Positions 18,863 through 27,352 of a stretch of 64,000 nucleotides of DNA are shown here, in pieces. Each line of letters starts with the position of its first letter. Positions within the stretch are counted from its first letter, which is position 1. Both the position numbers and the translations under genes were made by a program. Below the pieces are notes generated by a model. It saw nothing but the letters and a program-made list of their open reading frames with translations, searched no databases and had not been told where the DNA came from. Source of the DNA: JANQIO01 sp965229625 (GTDB lineage Bacteria; Pseudomonadota; Gammaproteobacteria; Pseudomonadales; Halieaceae). The stretch covers positions 2,232,001 through 2,296,000 of the forward strand of contig CBDDJJ010000001.1 in the NCBI GenBank assembly GCA_965229625.1, read 5' to 3'.

Positions 18863-19767
18863 ACAGCACCCTGGCCGGGCAGGTCGACGCATTCCTGGAG
18901 TACCTGGGCACGGTCCGGCAGTACTCCCGCCACACGCTCGACGGCTATCGCCGCGACCTCAAACGCTTCCAGGATTTTTGCGACCAGCAGGCCCTGCCCC
19001 AGGCCAGCGCCGTGCATGCGGCCCATGTGCGCCAGTACGCCGCCGGGCTACATCGCGCCGGCCGCCAGGGGCGCAGCATCCAGCGCGCGCTGTCGGCCAT
19101 CCGCAGTTTGTATAGCTTCCTGCTGCGACAGGGAGACGTGGACGGCAACCCCGCCAACGGCATCCAGGCTCCGCGCCAGCAGCGCCGCCTGCCCAAGGCG
19201 CTGGATGCCGACCAGGTCGAGCAGTTCCTCAAATCCTCGGACGATTCGACCACCGCGCTGCGCGACCAGGCCATGGCCGAACTGTTCTACTCCTCGGGCC
19301 TGCGCCTGTCCGAGTTGGCTTCCCTGGACCTCGACGATATCGACCCCCGCCAGGGCCTGGTCACAGTCACCGGCAAGGGCCGCAAGACCCGCACCGTGCC
19401 TGTGGGAAGCGTGGCCCTGGATGCCGTCGCCGCCTGGCGTCAGGTGCGACCCGATATCGCCGGCGAATCCGCACTGTTTGTCAGCAGCCGTGGCCGGCGC
19501 ATCAGCGTGCGCAACATCCAGGATCGGCTCAAGCGGCGCGGGCGTGCCACCGGCATGCACCAGGATGTGCACCCGCATATGCTGCGGCACAGCTTCGCCA
19601 CCCACATGCTGGAATCCAGCGGTGACCTGCGCGCAGTGCAGGAGTTGCTCGGCCACGCCAACATCTCCACCACCCAGGTGTACACCCACCTGGACTTCCA
19701 GCACCTGGCCAAGGTCTACGACCAGGCCCACCCGCGAGCCCGCAAACGCGACAAGCAGGAGGATTGA
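18859..19767 (+). CDS. xerC: Tyrosine recombinase XerC
   Basis: A 302-residue site-specific recombinase that resolves chromosome dimers at dif with XerD. An N-terminal SAM-like core-binding domain is followed by the catalytic domain: Arg in SSGLRLSELASL, HMLRHSFATHML (HxxR), GHANIST, and the nucleophile Tyr in TQVYTHLDF. The family's short length and operon position (after dapF-DUF484) indicate XerC and not an element integrase. Confidence 0.95.
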   Translation: MNSTLAGQVDAFLEYLGTVRQYSRHTLDGYRRDLKRFQDFCDQQALPQASAVHAAHVRQYAAGLHRAGRQGRSIQRALSAIRSLYSFLLRQGDVDGNPANGIQAPRQQRRLPKALDADQVEQFLKSSDDSTTALRDQAMAELFYSSGLRLSELASLDLDDIDPRQGLVTVTGKGRKTRTVPVGSVALDAVAAWRQVRPDIAGESALFVSSRGRRISVRNIQDRLKRRGRATGMHQDVHPHMLRHSFATHMLESSGDLRAVQELLGHANISTTQVYTHLDFQHLAKVYDQAHPRARKRDKQED

Positions 19768-19769
19768 GC

Positions 19770-20483
19770 GTGATCAGGGTGATTACCTTCGACCTGGACG
19801 ACACGCTCTGGGATGTCACCCCCACCCTGTTGCGCGCAGAGGCCGCCCAGAACGCCTGGCTGCAAGCACACCGGGAGCAGGTCACCAACAGCTTCGATGC
19901 CGCGGAGATGCGGCGCCTGCGCATGCTTATCTTCGAGCAGCACCCGGATCTCAAACATCACATCAGCGACCTGCGCCGCCAGGCGCTGTACGAGATCCAG
20001 CTCCACTGCGGCTACACCGAGGAGCAGGCGCGCCAGGGCGCTGAAGCAGCATTCCAGGAATTTCTGCAGGTGCGGCACCAGGTTGAGCCCTATGAACAGG
20101 CCCTTGACGTCCTACAGGCCTTGTCCGAACGCTATGTGCTGGGCGCACTGACCAATGGCAACGCGGATATCTTCAAGCTGGATATCGGCGAGTACTTCGA
20201 CTTCGCTTTCTCCGCCGAGGAGATCGGCGCCAGCAAACCACTGCCGGACATGTTTCACGCCAGCATGAAGGAGACCGGCGCCCGCGGTCACGAAATGGTG
20301 CATGTCGGCGACCACCCGGAACACGACGTGGCCGGCGCCCAGGCAGTAGGCATGTACACGGTATGGGCCAACTACAGCGGCGCGGAGTGGCCGGGCAACG
20401 CGCCGGCGGATGAAGAGGTCAGCGACCTCGAGGAATTGCCCGAGGCTGTCGCTCGCATAGAGCAGCGCTCGGACGGTCGCTGA
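19770..20483 (+). CDS. yigB: HAD-superfamily hydrolase, YigB-like
   Basis: A 237-residue phosphatase. The nucleophile motif I is TFDLDDTLWDV, motif II is LGALTNGNADI, and motif III-IV is GASKPLPDMFH with VHVGDHPEHDVAGA. In E. coli YigB, encoded right after xerC, hydrolyses FMN and a riboflavin-pathway intermediate; position and motifs fit. The GTG at 19770 is preferred to a TTG at 19764 because a full AGGAGG lies 7 bases before it. It is the last gene of the lptM-lysA-dapF-DUF484-xerC-yigB operon. Confidence 0.88.
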   Translation: MIRVITFDLDDTLWDVTPTLLRAEAAQNAWLQAHREQVTNSFDAAEMRRLRMLIFEQHPDLKHHISDLRRQALYEIQLHCGYTEEQARQGAEAAFQEFLQVRHQVEPYEQALDVLQALSERYVLGALTNGNADIFKLDIGEYFDFAFSAEEIGASKPLPDMFHASMKETGARGHEMVHVGDHPEHDVAGAQAVGMYTVWANYSGAEWPGNAPADEEVSDLEELPEAVARIEQRSDGR

Positions 20484-20514
20484 CGCCCGGGGAACCAGGC
20501 GCCGGGCTGTACCG

Positions 20515-20853
20515 CTAGATGGCGTCCTCGCCGGTTTCTCCGGTGCGAATTCGAATCACCTGCTCCACCGGCTGCACAAAAATCTTGCCGTCACCAATCT
20601 TGCCGGTGGCCGCCGCCCGGGTGATGGCTTCGATCGCGGTGTCCACCTCGCCGTCAGCCAGCACCACCTCGACTTTCATCTTCGGCAGGAAATCCACCAC
20701 GTACTCGGCACCCCGGTAGAGCTCGGTATGACCCTTCTGACGACCAAAGCCCTTGACCTCAGTCACCGTGATCCCCTGGACGCCGATATCCGACAGCGCC
20801 TCGCGAACGTCGTCCAGCTTGAAGGGCTTAACAATGGCAGTAACAAGTTTCAT
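20515..20853 (-). CDS. glnK: Nitrogen regulatory protein P-II (second copy)
   Basis: A 112-residue PII signalling protein, one of two in this locus. It senses 2-oxoglutarate and ATP/ADP and controls AmtB and nitrogen enzymes. The T-loop carries the uridylylation Tyr51 in TELYRGAEYVVDF. The N-terminus MKLVTAIVKPFKLDDVREAL and the end VIRIRTGETGEDAI are typical. It lies downstream of amtB on the same strand but is cut off from it by a strong terminator and a palindromic repeat, so it must have its own promoter. Confidence 0.95.
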   Translation of the reverse strand: MKLVTAIVKPFKLDDVREALSDIGVQGITVTEVKGFGRQKGHTELYRGAEYVVDFLPKMKVEVVLADGEVDTAIEAITRAAATGKIGDGKIFVQPVEQVIRIRTGETGEDAI

Positions 20854-20962
20854 GGCAACTCCGGGTGCAATCTCTAACTCACCAGACTAGGCGTTCGCAA
20901 AGGAACAATCAATCGCACACTTTCCGAGTGTCAGGCTATACGCGAAGGCAGCACGGAACCCG

Positions 20963-21080
20963 CGTGTGCGGTACTGGGGGGCTTTTTGGGACACGCTACA
21001 AGCATGACATCCCTGTCTCGCTCGGGTGCGGCCATCCCTGGCCGCACACGGTCCCAAAAAGCCCCCCAGTACCACACACG
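20963..21080. repeat. Palindromic intergenic element, copy 1
   Basis: Two 29-base arms (20963-20991 and 21052-21080) are inverted complements with one mismatch. They enclose a core starting ACACGCTACAAGCATGAC that contains a second small stem (GTGCGGCCATCCCTGGCCGCAC). It sits between the amtB terminator and the second glnK. Copies 2 and 3 are at 26715 and 37493. In the rest of the 20854-21257 gap I see no gene. Confidence 0.88.
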
Positions 21081-21257
21081 CTCCGCAGGAAGAGCAACGA
21101 AGACCGAACTACGTCCGCAATTCGTTTGACGCTCACGCATGCAATGGGCGCAAGCCCGGTTCGCGACCGACCTACGGAGTCACTTCCAGTGAAGAAGGAA
21201 ACCGGCCATGTAGCGCCTCGGTGCATTCTTACAGGCTGCAAGACCTAGCGGGTTTAT

Positions 21258-21285
21258 AAAAAAAAGGGGGGCCAAAAGGCCCCCC
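21258..21285 (-). terminator. Rho-independent terminator after amtB
   Basis: An 8-bp G/C stem (GGGGGGCC / GGCCCCCC) with loop AAAA. Read on the minus strand it is followed by eight T residues. It lies 32 bases after the amtB stop. Confidence 0.95.
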
Positions 21286-21316
21286 AACACGCACGTTAAT
21301 GCGCCCGCAATTCTTG

Positions 21317-22567
<1,251 letters not shown>

Positions 22568-22594
22568 TGGTTCGTCTCTCTTTTGTTGTCAGTG

Positions 22595-22933
22595 CTAGAT
22601 CGCGTCTTCGCCGGTCTCGCCAGTACGAATCCGGATGACCTGCTCGAGGCTGGACACGAAAATCTTGCCGTCACCGATCTTGCCGGTGTTGGCAGACTTG
22701 CTGATCGCTTCCAGAGTGGCCTCGACGCTGCTTTCAGCAACGGCAACTTCTATTTTTACTTTGGGTAGAAAATCCACCACATACTCCGCACCGCGATAGA
22801 GCTCTGTGTGGCCCTTCTGGCGGCCAAATCCCTTGACCTCGGTGACGGTAATCCCCTGAACTCCGATTTCCGACAGTGCCTCGCGCACGTCGTCCAATTT
22901 GAACGGCTTAACAACCGCTGTTATTAACTTCAT
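22595..22933 (-). CDS. glnK: Nitrogen regulatory protein P-II, amtB-linked copy
   Basis: A 112-residue PII protein, nearly the same sequence as the second copy at 20515; differences cluster in the segment after the T-loop. Tyr51 in the T-loop is conserved. As the gene directly before amtB it is the likely AmtB gate partner, plugging the channel when nitrogen is plentiful. The start MKLITAVVKPFKLDDVREAL is preceded by AGGAG. A sigma-54 promoter lies about 165 bases upstream. Confidence 0.95.
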   Translation of the reverse strand: MKLITAVVKPFKLDDVREALSEIGVQGITVTEVKGFGRQKGHTELYRGAEYVVDFLPKVKIEVAVAESSVEATLEAISKSANTGKIGDGKIFVSSLEQVIRIRTGETGEDAI

Positions 22934-23096
22934 AGTGTTCTCCTGATGGAAAGGCCGACCGACGCCTGCTCAAATTCCCCGCGTGACCCCTGGAGCAGTA
23001 ATCTGCATCCACGCGTTGGGAATCGCGCATCGATCACTTCAGCGCCACGACAGCACACGCGACGCACCGGTTATCACACCGGATTGCCTCCGAAAC

Positions 23097-23113
23097 TGCA
23101 GCCGTCGTGCCAA
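23097..23113 (-). promoter_or_regulatory. Sigma-54 promoter for glnK-amtB
   Basis: On the minus strand the sequence TTGGCACGACGGCTGCA matches the -24/-12 consensus (TGGCAC, N5, TTGCA), with the invariant GG and GC exactly 10 bases apart and one mismatch (C for T) in the -12 element. It would start transcription about 150 bases before glnK. No clear NtrC palindrome was found upstream. The rest of the 22934-23287 gap shows no gene. Confidence 0.8.
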
Positions 23114-23251
23114 CTCGCCAGAAACTCATATTTTTCAGATACTTGGGTATTTCAGTCCGTGCCAACGAAGCAAGCAGCCACTGCTTCATGCCCTGAAACG
23201 GTGCAACCGCGCACTTGGATCGCGCGGTCGATCTGTTGGACGCCAGTGCAA

Positions 23252-23281
23252 TTGAGTCGCCGCGAAGCAATCGGGTAGACT
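23252..23281 (+). promoter_or_regulatory. Possible sigma-70 promoter of ubiK
   Basis: TTGAGT and TAGACT are separated by 18 bases. The -10 ends 6 bases before the ubiK ATG, so the transcript would start at or next to the start codon. Confidence 0.45.
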
Positions 23282-23287
23282 GCTGGC

Positions 23288-23536
23288 ATGGCCCTGAAAC
23301 CCCCACCGATCGGCGAGGTCTTCCGACAGGTCAGCGACCTGTTGGGTGAGTCCCCCCTGAAAAGCGAGGCTGACCGCAATGCCCGCGCACTGTTGCAGTC
23401 TGCGCTCAGGCGTCTCGACATGGTCAGCCGCGAAGAGTTTGATGCCCAGGCAGAGATCCTGGCCCGCACCGAAGCGCGGGTGCTTGAGCTCGAAGCCGAG
23501 CTTGAGAACCTGAGCACGGCGCTGGAGCAGGATTAG
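23288..23536 (+). CDS. ubiK: UbiK-type accessory factor for ubiquinone synthesis (BMFP/YqiC family)
   Basis: An 82-residue helical protein. The C-terminal half is a coiled coil (EEFDAQAEILARTEARVLELEAELENL), the conserved part of the BMFP/YqiC family. In enterobacteria UbiK binds UbiJ and supports aerobic ubiquinone synthesis in the soluble Ubi complex. The position between glnK-amtB (divergent) and comM matches Pseudomonas. No Shine-Dalgarno is visible. Confidence 0.88.
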   Translation: MALKPPPIGEVFRQVSDLLGESPLKSEADRNARALLQSALRRLDMVSREEFDAQAEILARTEARVLELEAELENLSTALEQD

Positions 23537-23644
23537 CCCCACGGCTGTTTTCCACCCGCTGCGCTCATATCGGCGCTCCTGCCCTCCACACAGAACACCG
23601 CGACACTACACTCCCTGACGGAACGTCGGCTCAGGGAGGAGCCC

Positions 23645-25144
23645 ATGGAACTGTCTGCGGTGTTGAGCCGCGCCCAGCGCGGCATCGGCGCACCCCCGGT
23701 GCAGGTGGAGACCCACATCTCCAATGGCCTGCCGGCTTTCAACATTGTCGGGCTGCCCGCCACCGCGGTGCGGGAGAGCAAAGAGCGGGTGCGCTCGGCC
23801 CTGATCAACTCCCACTTTGAATGGCCGGCGCGGCGGCTGACGGTCAACCTGGCGCCCGCCGACCTGCCCAAGGACGGTGGCCGCTTCGACCTGCCCATTG
23901 CGCTGGGCATTCTCGCCGCCTCCGGCCAGTTGCCGGCCGGTGCACTGAACGGCCGGGAGTTCCTCGGCGAGCTGGCGCTGGACGGCGACCTTCGACCGGT
24001 ATCAGGCAGTGTGGCCGCGGCCATCGCCTGTTCCGAGCAACAACGCACCCTGGTTGTGCCGGTGGATAACGCTGACAGCGCCGCGCTGGTGCCCGGGGCA
24101 AAGGTAGTCCCCGCGCGATGCCTGCTCACGCTCTGTGCCTGGTTGCAGGGGCGGGAGTCCGTCACCTATGCCTGCGCCCCGCAATCAACGCCGCGGGGCA
24201 ATTACCCGAATCTTGCTGAGGTGCGCGGTCACCCGCTGGCCAAGCGCGCGCTGGAAGTGGCCGCGGCGGGCGGGCACCACCTGCTGCTGTGCGGTCCGCC
24301 GGGCACCGGCAAGACGATGCTGGCTTCACGTTTGCCCGGCATACTGCCGGAGCTGACACCCAGCGAACTGCTGGAGATCATGGCGCTGCGCAGTGCAGCC
24401 ACCGCCGAGCCCGGGGAGGAAGGCCTGCGCCGGCCGTTCCGCGCGCCGCATCATTCGGCGTCATCCAGCGCACTGGTCGGCGGCGGCAGTTGCCCGCGAC
24501 CGGGCGAGATTTCGCTGGCCCATAACGGTGTGCTGTTTCTCGACGAACTCCCGGAATACCCGCGCCAGGTGCTGGAAACCCTGCGCGAGCCACTGGAAGC
24601 GGGAGAAATCACCCTAGCCCGCGCCCTGCATCGCATCACTTTCCCGGCGCGCTTCCAACTGGTCGCCGCGATGAACCCCTGCCCCTGCGGCTACGAAGGG
24701 GACCGGCAGCGCGCCTGCCGCTGCACGCCCGACCAGGTCGACCGTTACCAGCAGCGCATCTCCGGCCCGCTGCTGGATCGCATCGACATGCAGATACGGC
24801 TGCCGCGATTATCGCCGGGCAGCCTGCTGGACGGCGTTGACCCTGGCAATGAGGAAAGTTCGGAAACAGTTCGAGACCGCGTCAACGCGGCGAGGGAACT
24901 GGCGCTGGCGCGCCAGGCTGTATGCAATGCCCAGCTCACTGGCGAGGCGCTGCGGGAACACTGTGCACTGGCCCGCAGAGACCGCAACTACCTTGAACAG
25001 GCGGCGGAACGGCACGGCCTGTCACTGCGTGGTGTGGAAAGAGTGTTGCGCGTGGCGCGCAGCGTGGCCGACCTTGCCCGTGAGCCGCGCCTGGCGAAGC
25101 CGCAACTGGTCGAGGCGCTCGCCTATCGACAGCTCAGGAGTTGA
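23645..25144 (+). CDS. comM: ComM/YifB AAA+ helicase (Mg-chelatase-like)
   Basis: A 499-residue AAA+ protein promoting branch migration during natural transformation. An N-terminal ChlI-like domain (residues 20-140, GLPAFNIVGLPATAVRESKERVRSA) precedes the ATPase core, with Walker A GPPGTGKTMLAS, Walker B GVLFLDELPEY and VAAMNPCPCGY. The C-terminal Mg-chelatase lid follows. Strong GGGAGGAG lies before the ATG. It is convergent with the next gene. Confidence 0.95.
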   Translation: MELSAVLSRAQRGIGAPPVQVETHISNGLPAFNIVGLPATAVRESKERVRSALINSHFEWPARRLTVNLAPADLPKDGGRFDLPIALGILAASGQLPAGALNGREFLGELALDGDLRPVSGSVAAAIACSEQQRTLVVPVDNADSAALVPGAKVVPARCLLTLCAWLQGRESVTYACAPQSTPRGNYPNLAEVRGHPLAKRALEVAAAGGHHLLLCGPPGTGKTMLASRLPGILPELTPSELLEIMALRSAATAEPGEEGLRRPFRAPHHSASSSALVGGGSCPRPGEISLAHNGVLFLDELPEYPRQVLETLREPLEAGEITLARALHRITFPARFQLVAAMNPCPCGYEGDRQRACRCTPDQVDRYQQRISGPLLDRIDMQIRLPRLSPGSLLDGVDPGNEESSETVRDRVNAARELALARQAVCNAQLTGEALREHCALARRDRNYLEQAAERHGLSLRGVERVLRVARSVADLAREPRLAKPQLVEALAYRQLRS

Positions 25145-25153
25145 ACTCGCAAA

Positions 25154-25627
25154 TTACTCGGAATCTTCGGCGCTGGGCGCCGTGTTGTTCACGTCGCGGC
25201 GGCGCTCGTAGGGCTTCTTGTTAGGCGAGGCCGAGACCTTGTTGAACTTGATTTCCTTGAAGGGATTCCAGCCGCTGTCATCGTCGCTGGCGGCAGCAGA
25301 CGCCTCGGTTGCGGCTGTTTCGGTTGCTGCATTTGACTCTTCGACTACTGCGGCAGAGGCGCTGGCAGGCGCCATCGGTGCGACCGTAGCGCTGGCACTC
25401 ACGGCCTGCTCTTCGATCTGTGGAGCGGGAACCGCAGTCGCCGTGCTCGCCTTCACACAGGCGCTGCCCGCGGCAGTGCGGGCCAGGGTTTCCATCCTTT
25501 CATCCCAGTCCGGGTAGGCGGCTTCAAGCTCCGCCAGGGTTGCCGACACGATGCTGCGACAGTCTGCCGCGGCGGGCAGGGAGAAAGCGGCAGACAGCAG
25601 GCATGCAACAGAAAGTACGTGTTTCAT
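25154..25627 (-). CDS. Exported protein of unknown function, Ala-rich
   Basis: A 157-residue protein with a clear signal peptide (residues 1-21, ending PAAA-D). Two cysteines of the mature part (in ADCRSIV and SACVKAST) could form a disulfide. The middle (residues 65-115) is a low-complexity Ala/Glu/Ser/Thr linker, and the end is charged (NKKPYERRRD). I recognise no family. Codon use looks normal for the region. Confidence 0.65.
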   Translation of the reverse strand: MKHVLSVACLLSAAFSLPAAADCRSIVSATLAELEAAYPDWDERMETLARTAAGSACVKASTATAVPAPQIEEQAVSASATVAPMAPASASAAVVEESNAATETAATEASAAASDDDSGWNPFKEIKFNKVSASPNKKPYERRRDVNNTAPSAEDSE

Positions 25628-25812
25628 AGTGTTTTCCCGGCGTTCGAAAGGCTCACCATACTACCGACGCCGTCCTCGACTGCAAGTATTTTCATATATG
25701 CATAAGTAGCACCATCCCGGTGCAGAGTCGGCACCAAAAAGCGGCAGCACATCTCTGCATCTACGTCACCCACTCTCTCGCAGACCTGCTCGCCGTGAAT
25801 AAATCCCGCGAA

Positions 25813-25826
25813 TTCCAACCTTGGAA
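25813..25826. promoter_or_regulatory. Perfect palindrome upstream of the porin gene
   Basis: TTCCAA-CC-TTGGAA lies 90 bases before the TorF-like start and could be an operator. The protein that binds it is unknown. Nothing else recognisable was seen in 25628-25915. Confidence 0.35.
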
Positions 25827-25915
25827 TAAGTTGGCCTGCTTCTTGCTCAATACCTCTCGATGCCGACACATCAGACGCGGCACACCAATGAACAGACAAA
25901 TGAGAGACCATCCCA

Positions 25916-26638
25916 ATGCAATTCAACAAAAGCCTTATCACTGCCGCAGTAGTTACAGCCGGCCTCATGGCTGCTCCCACATACGCTGATTCGTTGTCCG
26001 CCAACGCCTCCGTGACCAATAACTACATTTGGCGAGGCCTGACGCAGACGACCAACGAACCCGCGGTACAGGGTGGCATCGACTACGCCCACGACTCCGG
26101 CTTTTACGCCGGCACCTGGGTATCCAACGTGCAATACGCTTCCGATGACGTGTACTCCTATGAGCACGACATCTATGCGGGCTACGCGTTTGAAGTCGGT
26201 GAAGTCAGCGTTGACGTGGGCTACCTGTACTACAACTACGACGAAGAAGCCGAGTTCGACTTTGGCGAAGTCTATGTCCAGCTAGGCTGGAAGGGCTTCG
26301 GCGTAGGCGCCTGGGTATTGACCAACACTGAAGCGGACGAAATCGGCAACCAGGATTTCGATGCCGGTGAGGCCTACTACATCTCTGTCGACTACGCCTT
26401 CGAAATCGGCAACGGCATCGAGATCGGCCTGCACGGCGGCTACCACGACGGCGACTTCCAGGAGGCCTTCAACGGCACCGACGGTGACTACTACGACTAC
26501 AACATCTCCCTGTCCAAGGGTGGGTTTGGTTTCATGATCACCGATACGGACGCGGGTGGCCCGGCATCAGAGGGTGGTCTGGACAACGACGAGGTGAAGT
26601 TCGTGGTGTCCTACTCGGTTGATGTAGACCTGCTGTAA
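25916..26638 (+). CDS. TorF family putative porin
   Basis: A 240-residue outer-membrane barrel protein. A signal peptide (residues 1-23, ending TYAD) is followed by SLSANASVTNNYIWRGLTQTTNEPAVQGGIDYAHDSGFYAGTW-type sequence, the hallmark of the TIGR02001/TorF group. The rest alternates aromatic strands and acidic loops (many Tyr, Asp, Glu) and ends VDVDLL. Members are thought to be small porins; the substrate is unknown. It is closed by a strong terminator. Confidence 0.87.
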   Translation: MQFNKSLITAAVVTAGLMAAPTYADSLSANASVTNNYIWRGLTQTTNEPAVQGGIDYAHDSGFYAGTWVSNVQYASDDVYSYEHDIYAGYAFEVGEVSVDVGYLYYNYDEEAEFDFGEVYVQLGWKGFGVGAWVLTNTEADEIGNQDFDAGEAYYISVDYAFEIGNGIEIGLHGGYHDGDFQEAFNGTDGDYYDYNISLSKGGFGFMITDTDAGGPASEGGLDNDEVKFVVSYSVDVDLL

Positions 26639-26663
26639 GTCTCATCCGGCTAGATACGAAAAG

Positions 26664-26687
26664 CCCGCCTTCTGGCGGGTTTTTTTT
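26664..26687 (+). terminator. Rho-independent terminator after the porin gene
   Basis: Stem CCCGCC / GGCGGG with loop TTCT and eight T residues, 26 bases after the stop codon. Confidence 0.94.
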
Positions 26688-26714
26688 GACGTGCGTTCAA
26701 GCGCTTCGTAGGCC

Positions 26715-26850
26715 GGGTGTGATCTGCCGGTTAGGGCTTCCCGGACACGCTACAAGCATGACATCCATGTCTCGCTCGGAAACACGGATCGCCGCCCGGG
26801 CCGTCCTGGCCGTTTACGGTCCGGGAAGCTATAACCGACAGCTCACACCC
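26715..26850. repeat. Palindromic intergenic element, copy 2
   Basis: Arms 26715-26745 and 26820-26850 (31 bases) are inverted complements at 27 positions. The core starts CACGCTACAAGCATGAC as in copy 1 and also contains an inner stem. It sits just after the porin terminator. Nothing else was found in the gap to 26955. Confidence 0.85.
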
Positions 26851-26954
26851 TCGTTCAGTGCAACGTCTAAGGTGTCTGGTAATGGTTTCTGTCTGCTGTG
26901 CTATAGACGGATCTGTTTGCCTGTCCCAGTGGCGCGAACATCGAGAGTGACTGG

Positions 26955-27266
26955 CTAGTTAAGCCAGGAAGGAGAGGTTTCCAGCGGCACTTCCATGCGG
27001 TTGCTGCCGGCGGGGCCGGGCTGGCCTACCATTTCGTCGTAGGCGCTTTCGTGCACCAGCACCATCTCGCTGATCTCGAGGCCGGCGAATTTTTCGCGCA
27101 TGGCGACCAGGTTTACTGTCCGCAGGGGCTTACCGTCCGCTTCGCAGACCAGGTAGCGTTGGTTTCCCAGTTCGGCTTCGGCCAGGTAGAGGCTTAGCTC
27201 GGCGGAGCGGATGGCCAGTTTGTCGATGGGCTGGCGTTGTTGTAGCTCGGACAGGGTGATTTTCAT
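26955..27266 (-). CDS. Small protein, possibly DUF6482 family
   Basis: A 103-residue soluble protein without signal or membrane segment. It contains LSLYLAEAELGNQRYLVCEADGKPL and ISEMVLVHESAYDEMVGQP, which resemble a short family common in Pseudomonas relatives (DUF6482, recalled with moderate certainty). The function is unknown. It is divergent from rep, 86 bases apart. Confidence 0.68.
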   Translation of the reverse strand: MKITLSELQQRQPIDKLAIRSAELSLYLAEAELGNQRYLVCEADGKPLRTVNLVAMREKFAGLEISEMVLVHESAYDEMVGQPGPAGSNRMEVPLETSPSWLN

Positions 27267-27352
27267 GGGGGCTCCGGGTCATTCAACTGCTGCAATAGTA
27301 TCGACTGGCTCGCCGCTGCTACAATGAGCCACCCTTCCGCGGTATCCATACG

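Noticed and set aside
23200..23230. NtrC site upstream of the sigma-54 promoter
   Set aside because: GGTGCAACCGCGCAC has the half-sites in the wrong order for the NtrC consensus.
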